A DNA stretch of 37,641 nt from Clostridiales bacterium (lineage in GTDB: Bacteria > Bacillota > Clostridia > Oscillospirales > Oscillospiraceae), in NCBI GenBank assembly GCA_022781505.1, contig JALETK010000144.1, positions 1 through 37,641 of the forward strand, read 5' to 3'. This document shows positions 24,145-31,162 of the stretch, piece by piece. The first letter of the stretch is position 1; each line of letters opens with the position of its first letter. Below the pieces are notes generated by a model. That model searched no databases. It saw nothing but the letters and a program-made list of their open reading frames with translations, and was not told where the DNA came from. Both the position numbers and the translations under genes were made by a program.

Positions 24145-25911
24145 TTATTTTTTCTCTTCCCTCAGGCGGTATTTCTCCCGGAAGGTTGTGTAGCTTCGCT
24201 CGAAGTCGTCGTCTGCGCCGCTTTTTATATCGGTGAGGTACTGGTGGGTGTCGAAGCTGCCCTCGGAGACCTCGATCATGGCCACGGCCACGTTGCTGCA
24301 GTGGTCGGCCACCCGCTCATAGGCGGTGAGGAGGTCGTCCAGGACGAAGCCATACTCAATGGAGCAGCTGCCGTCCTTCAGACGGGCCACATGGCGGGTC
24401 TTAATCTTCCGCACCAGGTCGTCAATCACCTGCTCCAGAGGCTCTACCCGGTGGGCGGCGGCCAGATCCCGCTCCCGGAAGCAGGCTGTGGTCATGGCAA
24501 GCAGATCCGTCACCGCTTTCTCCAGCACCTGCAGCTCCTCCTGGGCGGCCTGGGAGAAGACGATGTTCTTCTGGTTCATCTCCTGGGCGGCCTTCACCAG
24601 ATCCCGGGCGTGGTCGCCGATGCGCTCAAAGTCCCGGAGGGAGTGGAGCAGGGTGTTTACCAGGTGGCTGTCGGCGGAGTTCATGCTCCGGGCGGACAGG
24701 TGCACCAGGTAGCTGCCGATGGTGTCCTCGTACCGGTCCGTCTCCGCCTCCAGTTCCTTCACCCGGAGGGCCTTGTCCTCGTCCCACTGGTGCACCAGGC
24801 CGATGGCCATGGTCACCGCGTCCCGGCCGGCGTCGGCCATATCCGCCGTGGCGGAGAAGGAGCGGTCCACAGCGGCGGCGGGGGTGTCCAGGAGGCGGGG
24901 GTCCAGAATCTGAACCTCCTCCGGCTGGGCGGAGGGCTCATCGGGGATGGTCATCATGGCAAGCTTCTCCAGGAACCGGGACAGGGGCAGCATCATGCCC
25001 GTGGCCGCCAGGTTGAAGCCGGTGTGCACCAGGGCGATGCTGGTGCGGCTCACAGGGTCGTCCATAAAGGGGAAGTCAAAAATCCAGTTGCCAATGGCAA
25101 ACAGGGCCAGGAACACCAGAGAGCCGATGATGTTGAAATAGAGGTGCACCATGGCGGCCCGGCGGGCGCTCTTGTTGGCGCCCATGGAGGAGATCAGGGC
25201 CGTGGTACACGAGCCGATGTTCTGACCCATGATCATGGGCACGGCGCTGCCGAAGGTGATGGCCCCGGTGTCGCTGAGGGCCTGCATCACGCCCACACTG
25301 GCGCTGGAGCTCTGCATCACCGTGGTGAGCAGGGCGCCGGCCAGCATACCCAGGATGGGATTCTGCAGGGCGGAGAAGATGTTGATAAACCACTGCTCCC
25401 CGGCCAGGGGGGCCATGGCGTTCGTCATGGTGTCCATGCCGATCATGAGCATACCGAAGCCAATGAGGATGGTGCCCACACCCTTTTTCTTCTCGGACTT
25501 GGAGAACATGAAAAGGACAATGCCGATGAAGGCCAGCAGGGGGCTGAAGTTGGCAGGCTTCAGCATATCCGTGAGGAAGGTGCCTCCCTCAATGCCCGCC
25601 AGGCTCAGCACCCAGGCCGTCACCGTGGTGCCCACGTTGGAGCCCATGATCACGCTGATGGCCTGCCGCAGGGTCATGACGCCGCTGTTGACAAAGCCCA
25701 CCACCATAACGGTGGTCGCGCCGGAGCTCTGGATCACCGCCGTCACGGCCATGCCCAGAAGGAATCCTTTCAGGGGGTTACCGGTAAATGCGCCGAGAAT
25801 TTTTTGCAGCTTGCCGCCCGCCTGCTTCTGCAGGGCGCCGCTCATCACATCCATGCCGAACAGGAACAAAGCAAGTCCGCCCAGCATGGTAAAAACGTGG
25901 AAAATATCCAC
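24145..25911 (-). CDS. Na+/phosphate cotransporter family protein with C-terminal PhoU domain
   Basis: 588 residues. The N-terminal half is the Na/Pi-cotransporter II-type membrane domain with two inverted repeats marked by TAVIQSSGATTVMVVGFVNSG and TTVMQSSSASVGVMQAL (the QSS motifs that bind substrate), plus several further membrane helices. The last 220 or so residues are helical and PhoU-like (ERIGDHARDL, TAYERVADHCSNVA). Members probably import phosphate; some may carry other anions. The start is GTG 25911 with AAGGAGG eight to nine bases upstream. It is preceded by a clear sigma-A promoter and is not part of the purine operon, although phosphate supply and PRPP metabolism are related. 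Confidence 0.92.
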   Translation of the reverse strand: MDIFHVFTMLGGLALFLFGMDVMSGALQKQAGGKLQKILGAFTGNPLKGFLLGMAVTAVIQSSGATTVMVVGFVNSGVMTLRQAISVIMGSNVGTTVTAWVLSLAGIEGGTFLTDMLKPANFSPLLAFIGIVLFMFSKSEKKKGVGTILIGFGMLMIGMDTMTNAMAPLAGEQWFINIFSALQNPILGMLAGALLTTVMQSSSASVGVMQALSDTGAITFGSAVPMIMGQNIGSCTTALISSMGANKSARRAAMVHLYFNIIGSLVFLALFAIGNWIFDFPFMDDPVSRTSIALVHTGFNLAATGMMLPLSRFLEKLAMMTIPDEPSAQPEEVQILDPRLLDTPAAAVDRSFSATADMADAGRDAVTMAIGLVHQWDEDKALRVKELEAETDRYEDTIGSYLVHLSARSMNSADSHLVNTLLHSLRDFERIGDHARDLVKAAQEMNQKNIVFSQAAQEELQVLEKAVTDLLAMTTACFRERDLAAAHRVEPLEQVIDDLVRKIKTRHVARLKDGSCSIEYGFVLDDLLTAYERVADHCSNVAVAMIEVSEGSFDTHQYLTDIKSGADDDFERSYTTFREKYRLREEKK

Positions 25912-25957
25912 AGCCCCATCCTCCTTGGATTTAACGTTCTGCTAACATCCTTTTTAC

Positions 25958-25986
25958 ATTATTAACTATAACCGGTCAATTGTCAA
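25958..25986 (-). promoter_or_regulatory. Sigma-A promoter for the Na/Pi transporter gene
   Basis: On the minus strand TTGACA (25986-25981), a 17-base spacer, then AATAAT (25963-25958). It lies about 47 bases upstream of the GTG start. Confidence 0.7.
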
Positions 25987-26176
25987 GTTTCATCAAATCT
26001 ATGTTAAATTTTCGCAATATAGCATTTTTTGCAAAGAAGTATAGGTCTGATATGCGTTTTATTTCTAATACACGGTGTATTTGTTGGAAAAACCCAATCA
26101 GGCCCCGGAATACCCGAAGAAATTCCGAAAAAAAGTTCCCTCCCCCCAGGGGGCAAAAAAATTGTAAAAATAGTTC
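25987..26176. other. AT-rich gap between divergent units, no gene seen
   Basis: Upstream of the tRNA promoter and the Na/Pi promoter. It contains AT-rich sequence and a short CCCCCCAGGGGG hairpin near 26143. The 72- and 66-codon ORFs here lack ribosome sites and are not called. Confidence 0.5.
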
Positions 26177-26205
26177 TTGACATTCGCCCCTCATCCCGCT
26201 ATAAT
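26177..26205 (+). promoter_or_regulatory. Perfect consensus sigma-A promoter for the tRNA genes
   Basis: TTGACA (26177-26182), a 17-base spacer, TATAAT (26200-26205); the tRNA-Thr gene starts 20 bases later. Confidence 0.92.
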
Positions 26206-26225
26206 AAGCGTGTTCTGTTCGAGAC

Positions 26226-26301
26226 GCCGGTATAGCTCAGCCGGTAGAGCAACTGATTTGTAATCAGTAGGTCGGGGGTTCGAATCCGTCTACCGGCTCC
26301 A
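26226..26301 (+). tRNA. tRNA-Thr (anticodon TGT)
   Basis: 76 bases with encoded CCA. Acceptor stem GCCGGTA pairs with TACCGGC; the anticodon arm is ACTGA-TTTGTAA-TCAGT, giving TGT; the T arm contains GGTTCGAATCC. It is co-transcribed with tRNA-Tyr from the consensus promoter. Confidence 0.97.
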
Positions 26302-26324
26302 CCAGTTTTGAACGGAAATAATAT

Positions 26325-26409
26325 GGGGGAATTCCCGAGTGGCCAAAGGGGACAGACTGTAAATCTGCTGGCTATGCCTTCGGTGGTTCGAATCCACCTT
26401 CCCCCACCA
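26325..26409 (+). tRNA. tRNA-Tyr (anticodon GTA)
   Basis: 85 bases with encoded CCA. Acceptor GGGGGAA pairs with TTCCCCC; the anticodon loop in CAGACTGTAAATCTG reads GTA; a long variable arm (class II) and GGTTCGAATCC follow. It lies 23 bases after tRNA-Thr. Confidence 0.96.
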
Positions 26410-26410
26410 A

Positions 26411-26442
26411 AAATCCCGAATGCGAAAGCGTTCGGGATTTTT
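26411..26442 (+). terminator. Terminator of the tRNA operon
   Basis: AAATCCCGAATGC, a GAAA tetraloop, then GCGTTCGGGATTTTT; a 13-bp stem with one G-T pair and a T run. A partial copy (GCGCATTCGGGATTTTTGG) recurs at about 26476. Confidence 0.9.
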
Positions 26443-26723
26443 ACTTATTACCTCTTCACTCTTCACTTTTCACAAATCTGCGCATTCGGGATTTTTGGGA
26501 AGTAAGAAGTAATAGTGAATCGTGAAGAAGTAGGACGCGAAAGGCCCGGCTATTACGGGCAGCCCGTTGCAGGGCAAATTCAAGCCCTTGCTTTGCAGGT
26601 GAATAAAGCTTGCCATCATGATCAGTTTGAGCTGACGAAAAAAGCATGGATACGATGCTTTCTGGCCGTGGCTGAACAGTTACCATCTCATACCTCCCCA
26701 CTCCACAGGAAAGGAGCTCCCCC
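26443..26723. other. Gap of about 280 bp between the tRNA operon and the kinase gene
   Basis: Nothing recognisable as a gene apart from the partial terminator copy at about 26476 and GC-rich inverted segments near 26545-26575 (GCCCGGC...GGGC). A promoter for the kinase gene is not obvious. Confidence 0.4.
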
Positions 26724-27593
26724 ATGTCCACCTACACCAGCAGAACCCCCATTCACAAAGGCTGGTCGGAAGATCAGAAATACTGCCTCACCGCCCAGGA
26801 CGGGAGCCGGGTGCTGCTGCGGGTTTCGCCGGCGGGGGCATTGTCCCGCAAGGAGGCGGAGTTCCGGCATATGGCGCAGGCGGCGGCCCTGGGGGTGCCC
26901 ATGTGCCGGCCCCTGGAGCTGGGGGTGTTTTCGGAGGGGGTGTATTTCCTCCAGAGCTGGATTGACGGCAGGGATCTGGAGGAGGTGCTGCCGGGCCAGA
27001 CCGGCCAGGCCCAATATGCCTGGGGGCTGGAGGCGGGAAGCATCCTTCGGAAGCTCCACACCATCCCCGCCCCGGACACTCTGGAGCCCTGGGAGGTCCG
27101 GTTTGGACGGAAGCTGGACCGGAAAATCCAGGGCTATCTCCAATGCCCCCTCCAATACCCCGGAGGCCAGGCCTTTTTGAACCACGTCCGGGAGAACCGG
27201 CACTTGCTGAAAAACCGCCCCCAGACCTGGCAGCACGGAGATTACCACACAGGAAACATGATGCTGGGCCGGGACGGGCGGCTGTACGTCATCGACTTCA
27301 ACCGCAGCGATTACGGAGACCCCTGGGAGGAGTTCAACCGCATTGTGTGGTGCGCCCAGCTCTCCCCCCGGTTTGCCTCCGGCCTGGTGGACGGCTATTT
27401 TTCGGGAGAGGTCCCCATGGACTTCTGGCGGCTGCTGTCCCTCTACATCGCATCAAACACCCTCTCCTCCCTCCCCTGGGCCATCCCCTTCGGCCAGGGA
27501 GAGGTGGACACCATGCTCCGCCAGGCCCGGGACATTTTCCGGTGGTACGACGGAATGAAGACCGTGGTGCCCGGGTGGTATTGCGCCGGATAA
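26724..27593 (+). CDS. APH-family phosphotransferase (small-molecule kinase)
   Basis: 289 residues of the aminoglycoside-phosphotransferase/choline-kinase fold. The catalytic loop is QHGDYHTGNMML (HGDxxxxN) and the metal-binding segment is VIDFNRSDYGDP. The N-lobe has a strand with VLLRVS and a glutamate helix (RKEAEFRHM). The family phosphorylates aminoglycosides, macrolides, choline, homoserine or sugars; nothing here fixes the substrate, and annotation as antibiotic resistance would be premature. ATG 26724 follows AGGAAAGGAG. It is monocistronic and lies just after the tRNA genes. Confidence 0.85.
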   Translation: MSTYTSRTPIHKGWSEDQKYCLTAQDGSRVLLRVSPAGALSRKEAEFRHMAQAAALGVPMCRPLELGVFSEGVYFLQSWIDGRDLEEVLPGQTGQAQYAWGLEAGSILRKLHTIPAPDTLEPWEVRFGRKLDRKIQGYLQCPLQYPGGQAFLNHVRENRHLLKNRPQTWQHGDYHTGNMMLGRDGRLYVIDFNRSDYGDPWEEFNRIVWCAQLSPRFASGLVDGYFSGEVPMDFWRLLSLYIASNTLSSLPWAIPFGQGEVDTMLRQARDIFRWYDGMKTVVPGWYCAG

Positions 27594-27679
27594 GCTCTGC
27601 CCCTTGCTTTTATCAATGGGTGTTTTGGGGCATACTGTCTTGGTATCCTCCGGATTTTTGGAATTTTTCCTCTCCCGGG

Positions 27680-27708
27680 TAGACATTTTTTCGGAAATGG
27701 GATATACT
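27680..27708 (+). promoter_or_regulatory. Promoter of the GNAT/SecB-like cassette
   Basis: TAGACA (27680-27685), a 17-base spacer and TATACT (27703-27708), 31 bases upstream of the first ATG. Confidence 0.75.
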
Positions 27709-27739
27709 GTAGGAAACGCAAGTACCGGGTGGTGTGTCT

Positions 27740-28285
27740 ATGGGAACGCTGGAATCTATCCCTTTAGAGGGCGAGGATGTACTCCAGGGCTTTGACTGTG
27801 GAAATGCATCCGTCAATGCCCTGGTTGCCGAATCCTTTTATCCCCACTTGTTGAAGCAGTCGCGTACATACCAGGTCAAGCTGCAAAATCAGACCGTAGG
27901 TTTTTATTCCCTATCCGTCCGGGGGGTATCTCTTCTGAACTCGGACGCGCCTGTTGCAGAATTCTATTTTAAAGAGCCAAGCTTCGGCGCAATCTGTTTG
28001 GACTATCTTGCCGTGGACGCGAGAATTCATGGCCGGGGGATTGGCTCTGCCATTCTCCATTCCGTGATTACACAGGCCCGGGAGCTGGCCAAGGATTGGC
28101 CAATCCGGCTGTTTGTCCTGGATGCCCTTCGGGAAAAGGTTTCCTGGTATCGGGAGAGAGGCTTTGATGCTCTGATTCGCGCCGATCTGGACAAAAAAAC
28201 AGAAACCGTTGGTATGTATCTTGATCTCAGCTCCAAAGAGGAGCTGGATGCACTCGGGGCGTATACCGATGATTATTTCTCATAA
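27740..28285 (+). CDS. GNAT acetyltransferase resembling TacT/AtaT-type toxins
   Basis: 181 residues from ATG 27740 (the track uses GTG 27734). The order of segments resembles TacT-type tRNA-acetylating toxins: FDCGNASVNALV near residue 20, VGFYSLSVRGVSL, the acetyl-CoA loop LAVDARIHGRGIGSAIL (residues about 90-107) and a final VLDALREKVSWYRERGF with the family tyrosine. GNATs of this subgroup usually pair with a DUF1778 ribbon-helix-helix antitoxin, which is absent. Instead it is followed at 21 bp by an unknown protein and then a SecB-like chaperone under one promoter. Base composition is AT-richer than in the housekeeping genes. Toxicity is an inference from family and layout; a plain metabolic or protein acetyltransferase remains possible. 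Confidence 0.8.
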   Translation: MGTLESIPLEGEDVLQGFDCGNASVNALVAESFYPHLLKQSRTYQVKLQNQTVGFYSLSVRGVSLLNSDAPVAEFYFKEPSFGAICLDYLAVDARIHGRGIGSAILHSVITQARELAKDWPIRLFVLDALREKVSWYRERGFDALIRADLDKKTETVGMYLDLSSKEELDALGAYTDDYFS

Positions 28286-28306
28286 TCTTTCTCAGGAGGT
28301 GTTTTT

Positions 28307-28714
28307 ATGCAATTAAATCGTCCCCTCTGTCTTCCCGCCGATGCCTGGAACGATCTCACCAGCAGGCTCTCCCATGTCAGTGAAGCGCGCCGGCAGAAGA
28401 CGGATGCCTTCCTGGAGGAGATTTCTCAGAACGTTCAGGTGACCCGTAACGGGCGCAGAATTCTTGTGGAATCGAACAATCTGGACGAAAACGCCATTCT
28501 CGCACTGCTCCAGCCCAAGAGCAGTCCGCCGGGCGCGGCGCTGTCTGCCGGTGTCAGCCGAAGCTACAGCATTCATATTCACTTCTCCATGGATTCCGAT
28601 TCTTTCCCTTTCCTGGGCAATCAGTCCGCTTCAGAAAGCCCCTATCAGGCCTGTGCCGCTCCTTCTGATCAATTCTACAGCATGGAAACCGGCTGCCGCC
28701 TCATGTCCGCATAA
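28307..28714 (+). CDS. Unknown protein between GNAT and SecB-like genes (possible antitoxin)
   Basis: 135 residues, not recognised. Strong ribosome site AGGAGGTG before ATG 28307, and tight spacing on both sides (21 and 13 bp), so it is a real gene. Residues 1-70 look helical and charged (AWNDLTSRLSHVSEARRQKTDAFLEE is predicted helix; VTRNGRRILVE a strand). Residues 75-135 are rich in Ser, Ala, Pro and aromatic residues with no clear fold, like an exposed unstructured tail. In known toxin-antitoxin-chaperone modules the antitoxin carries a C-terminal segment that needs a SecB-like chaperone; this protein sits in the matching place. No DNA-binding motif is visible. The role is inferred from layout only. 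Confidence 0.75.
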   Translation: MQLNRPLCLPADAWNDLTSRLSHVSEARRQKTDAFLEEISQNVQVTRNGRRILVESNNLDENAILALLQPKSSPPGAALSAGVSRSYSIHIHFSMDSDSFPFLGNQSASESPYQACAAPSDQFYSMETGCRLMSA

Positions 28715-28727
28715 GATAAGGAGTGTA

Positions 28728-29150
28728 ATGACAATGGAAAAAAGTGCTTTCCAGTTTACCAACCCCCGGCTGGAGCGCCTGGAGTTTGTGGTACATGAGG
28801 GCTTTCAAAAAACCGGCAATCTCAACATGGACATCAAGCTCTCCGTTCACACACAGCGGTTTCAAAACAGCGACGGCACACCCTCCAACCAGGCAACCGT
28901 TATGATTACGCTTGCAATCGGTTCAAAGGACGATACCTCGCCCTTTTACATGGAAGCCGACGAAGCGGCCAATTTCAAGTGGGAGGAAGCCGCCTTCGAC
29001 GATGCTCAAATCGAGCTGCTTCTGAAGCAAAACGGCGCCGCTCTGCTGGTTTCCTATCTCCGTCCCATTCTCTCCGGGATTACGGCGGCTTCTCCCTATC
29101 CCGCGTATAATCTGCCTTATTTGAATCTGACCACGCTGCAGGAACAATAA
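28728..29150 (+). CDS. SecB-like chaperone
   Basis: 140 residues from ATG 28728 (ATG 28734 is also possible; AAGGAG lies just upstream). The strands FQFTNPRLERLEFVVHEGF at the start and the C-terminal block LVSYLRPILSGITAA, then PAYNLPYLNLTTL, match the SecB fold, in which a conserved aromatic/Pro-rich block follows a long helix. SecB keeps clients unfolded and is mostly proteobacterial; SecB-like proteins in Gram-positive bacteria are often parts of toxin-antitoxin-chaperone modules (for example Rv1957 of Mycobacterium tuberculosis). Here it follows a GNAT gene and an unknown gene in one operon, which supports that reading. The longer track ORF from 28464 is out of frame with the preceding real gene and is not used. 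Confidence 0.78.
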   Translation: MTMEKSAFQFTNPRLERLEFVVHEGFQKTGNLNMDIKLSVHTQRFQNSDGTPSNQATVMITLAIGSKDDTSPFYMEADEAANFKWEEAAFDDAQIELLLKQNGAALLVSYLRPILSGITAASPYPAYNLPYLNLTTLQEQ

Positions 29151-29190
29151 TGCTCTTTCTCCAATGGAGACAACCGGAAAGTAAAACATT

Positions 29191-29520
29191 ATGAGTGAAG
29201 CATTTGACAATTCCATTTACCGGGGATATCTGGAGCAGTTTCCTGAAAAGTCGGAGCTCTGCAGGAAGTACCGGGCCAAGCCGGTGGAGCTGATCTACGC
29301 CCGGCGGAGAAATCTCCTGGCGCAGTTCCTCTCCGAGGCCGATGCCTCCCAGGCCGGAAACGGCCACGCCCTGGCCGCGGAGGACATCGCCCGGGGCTTT
29401 GCAAACCACCAGGGCTGCCCCCGGAAGGCCCTGGGGAATCTCCCGTGGGAAGCGGTTCAGAAAACTGCCGGACTTCTGTTCCGGGAGAGCTGCCGGGAGC
29501 TCCGGGCCAGGTACGGCTGA
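29191..29520 (+). CDS. Unknown small protein, last gene of the SecB-like cassette
   Basis: 109 residues, not recognised. Predicted mostly helical and charged (YRAKPVELIYARRRNLLAQFL, ESCRELRARY). There is no signal peptide or membrane segment. Its ribosome site (GGAAAG, nine bases before ATG 29191) is weak, and it is GC-richer than the three genes before it. It lies 40 bp after the SecB-like gene and directly before a strong terminator, so it belongs to the same transcript. It could be a separate passenger or a cassette component. Confidence 0.65.
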   Translation: MSEAFDNSIYRGYLEQFPEKSELCRKYRAKPVELIYARRRNLLAQFLSEADASQAGNGHALAAEDIARGFANHQGCPRKALGNLPWEAVQKTAGLLFRESCRELRARYG

Positions 29521-29527
29521 CCTTAAA

Positions 29528-29582
29528 ACAGGAAAGGGCTGTCTCAAAACTCGTTTTGAGACAGCCCCTTCCTGTTTTTTTT
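29528..29582 (+). terminator. Strong terminator ending the GNAT/SecB-like cassette
   Basis: GGGCTGTCTCAAAAC and GTTTTGAGACAGCCC form a 15-bp stem around TC, extended by AGGAA/TTCCT, followed by eight T residues. It starts eight bases after the last stop codon. Confidence 0.93.
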
Positions 29583-29597
29583 GCGTCCAGTGGAATT

Positions 29598-29696
29598 CCT
29601 GCTTTTTCGTGCAGATTTGGCAGATTTATACCTGCTGTTTGGTGCAGATTCTGCTTTTCTATTCTTGCTTTTTCGTGCAGGGTGCGGTACAATGGG
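29598..29696 (+). promoter_or_regulatory. Three 33-bp direct repeats ending in the promoter of the DUF4143 ATPase
   Basis: CCTGCTTTTTCGTGCAG at 29598, CCTGCTGTTTGGTGCAG at 29631 and CTTGCTTTTTCGTGCAG at 29664: exactly 33 bp apart, about three helical turns, each a small CTGC/GCAG inverted repeat. The third copy contains the -35 TTGCTT (29665-29670), followed after 17 bases by TACAAT (29688-29693). A protein bound to the array would touch one DNA face and cover the promoter. This is likely an operator, by inference. Confidence 0.65.
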
Positions 29697-29723
29697 TTCA
29701 AACCATCTGCGGGGAGGGATTCC

Positions 29724-31067
29724 ATGCTTCTGAAAAGGAAAATCTATGACCGTCTTCTGGACTGGAAGCAGAAAAGCAACGGCTCCACTGCCATTCTGAT
29801 AGACGGCGCCAGGCGCGTTGGAAAGAGCTACCTGTGTGAGCTCTTTGCCAGCCGGGAATACAGAAGTCACATCACCGTTGATTTTGGCAACGCCCCCAGA
29901 GAGATTCTGGATTTGATTCTCAACGAGAGCTACAATCTTGACCTGTTTTTTGCGAAGCTCTCCGTGTTCTACTCTGTTCCTCTGTACAGGCGGGAGTCCG
30001 TCATTGTTTTTGACGAGGTGCAGCAGTGCCCCCGGGCCCGGCAGCTGATCAAATACCTGGTGGCCGACGGCCGGTATGATTATATGGAGACAGGCTCCCT
30101 GATCCGTCTGAAAAAAAATGTGAAGGACATTGTCATTCCCTCGGAGGAGGAGCACATAGAGCTGTTCCCCCTGGATTTTGAGGAGTTTCTCTGGGCGCTG
30201 GGGGACGAAGTCACCGCTCCCCTGATCAAGGATTGCTTCCACACCCGAAAGCCTCTGGGACAGGCTCTGCACCGGAAAATCATGAACGATTTCCGCCAGT
30301 ACATCCTGGTGGGCGGTATGCCCCAGGCCGTGCTGGAATATCTGAAGACCCGGGACTTTGAGGCGGTGGATCGGGTCAAGCGCCGGATTTTGAATCTTTA
30401 CAGAGACGATGTGTCAAAATTTGCCGAGGGCTACGAGGACAAGGTCTTCGCCGTATTCGACGGCATTCCCGGGCAGCTCTCCAAAAAGGAGAAAAAATAC
30501 AAGCTCTCCTCCATTGCGCCCAAGGCCCGCTTCAGAAGCTACGAGGGTTCCTTCATCTGGCTCAATGAGGCCATGATTGTAAACACCTGCTTCAATGCCA
30601 CGGACCCCAATGTGGGCCTGGCCCTGAGCGCTGACCACGCCACCCAGAAATGCTATATGGCAGATACCGGCCTTCTCATCACCCAGGCCTTTCTGGACAG
30701 GCCCTATATGGAAAATGAGCTGTACCGGGCCATTTTGTTCGACAAGCTGGATATCAACGAGGGAATGATTCTGGAAAACGTGGTGGCTCAAATGCTCCGG
30801 CGAAATGGCCACAAGCTCTATTTCTATTCCCGCAGCGACCCTCAGAACCGGGAAAACCACATGGAAATTGACTTTCTCATTACGGAGGCAAAAAAGGTCT
30901 GCCCCATTGAGGTAAAGTCGGGAAACTATAAATCCCACGCCTCCCTGGACAAATTCCGGGCAAAATTCTCCTCCAAGCTGGGAAACTCTTATATTCTCTA
31001 CACCAAGGATCTGATGATGAAAGACGGCATTGTCCATTTGCCGGTCTATATGGCCATGTACCTCTGA
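29724..31067 (+). CDS. ATP-binding protein, AAA (ATPase 14-type) with C-terminal DUF4143
   Basis: 447 residues from ATG 29724 (GGGGAGGG upstream); the longer track ORF runs back through the promoter repeats. Walker A is DGARRVGKSYL, Walker B is VIVFDEVQQCP, and a sensor-like TGSLIRL follows. The C-terminal DUF4143 part shows EIDFLITEAKKVCPIEVKSGN, the D...ExK pattern of a PD-(D/E)xK fold. The family is widespread and repeated in gut Firmicutes and Bacteroidetes, and its function is not settled. It stands alone between two terminators with its own repeat-bearing promoter. Whether it is defence, regulation or a selfish gene cannot be told here. Confidence 0.9.
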   Translation: MLLKRKIYDRLLDWKQKSNGSTAILIDGARRVGKSYLCELFASREYRSHITVDFGNAPREILDLILNESYNLDLFFAKLSVFYSVPLYRRESVIVFDEVQQCPRARQLIKYLVADGRYDYMETGSLIRLKKNVKDIVIPSEEEHIELFPLDFEEFLWALGDEVTAPLIKDCFHTRKPLGQALHRKIMNDFRQYILVGGMPQAVLEYLKTRDFEAVDRVKRRILNLYRDDVSKFAEGYEDKVFAVFDGIPGQLSKKEKKYKLSSIAPKARFRSYEGSFIWLNEAMIVNTCFNATDPNVGLALSADHATQKCYMADTGLLITQAFLDRPYMENELYRAILFDKLDINEGMILENVVAQMLRRNGHKLYFYSRSDPQNRENHMEIDFLITEAKKVCPIEVKSGNYKSHASLDKFRAKFSSKLGNSYILYTKDLMMKDGIVHLPVYMAMYL

Positions 31068-31119
31068 CCGAGAGAAGCCAGTCCCCCATTTGTTTCCATC
31101 GATAAAAAAATACGCACAA

Positions 31120-31162
31120 GGGCGGCGGCTCAGGACTTTGAGCCGCCGCCCGGGTTTTTATT
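31120..31162 (+). terminator. Terminator between convergent genes
   Basis: GGGCGGCGGCTCA (31120-31132) pairs perfectly with TGAGCCGCCGCCC (31139-31151), followed by GGGTTTTTATTTG on the plus strand. It serves the DUF4143 ATPase gene; the minus strand lacks a close T run. Confidence 0.88.

Noticed and set aside
25976-26194. 72-codon minus-strand ORF upstream of the Na/Pi transporter
   Set aside because: Overlaps the tRNA promoter and the transporter promoter; no ribosome site; no recognisable protein.
26226-26409. Integrated element using the tRNA genes as attachment sites
   Set aside because: No integrase gene and no repeated tRNA 3' end in the window; the partial terminator copy at 26476 is too short to be an att site.
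26724-27593. Aminoglycoside resistance gene
   Set aside because: The APH fold is shared by many kinases; HGDxxxxN and IDF show the fold only, so no drug substrate is claimed.
28464-29150. 228-codon form of the SecB-like gene
   Set aside because: The first 88 codons are out of frame across the well-supported 135-residue gene; ATG 28728 with AAGGAG fits the family length.
29445-29723. Extended N-terminus of the DUF4143 ATPase
   Set aside because: Would be translated through the terminator, the three 33-bp repeats and the promoter; ATG 29724 has the ribosome site and gives the normal start.
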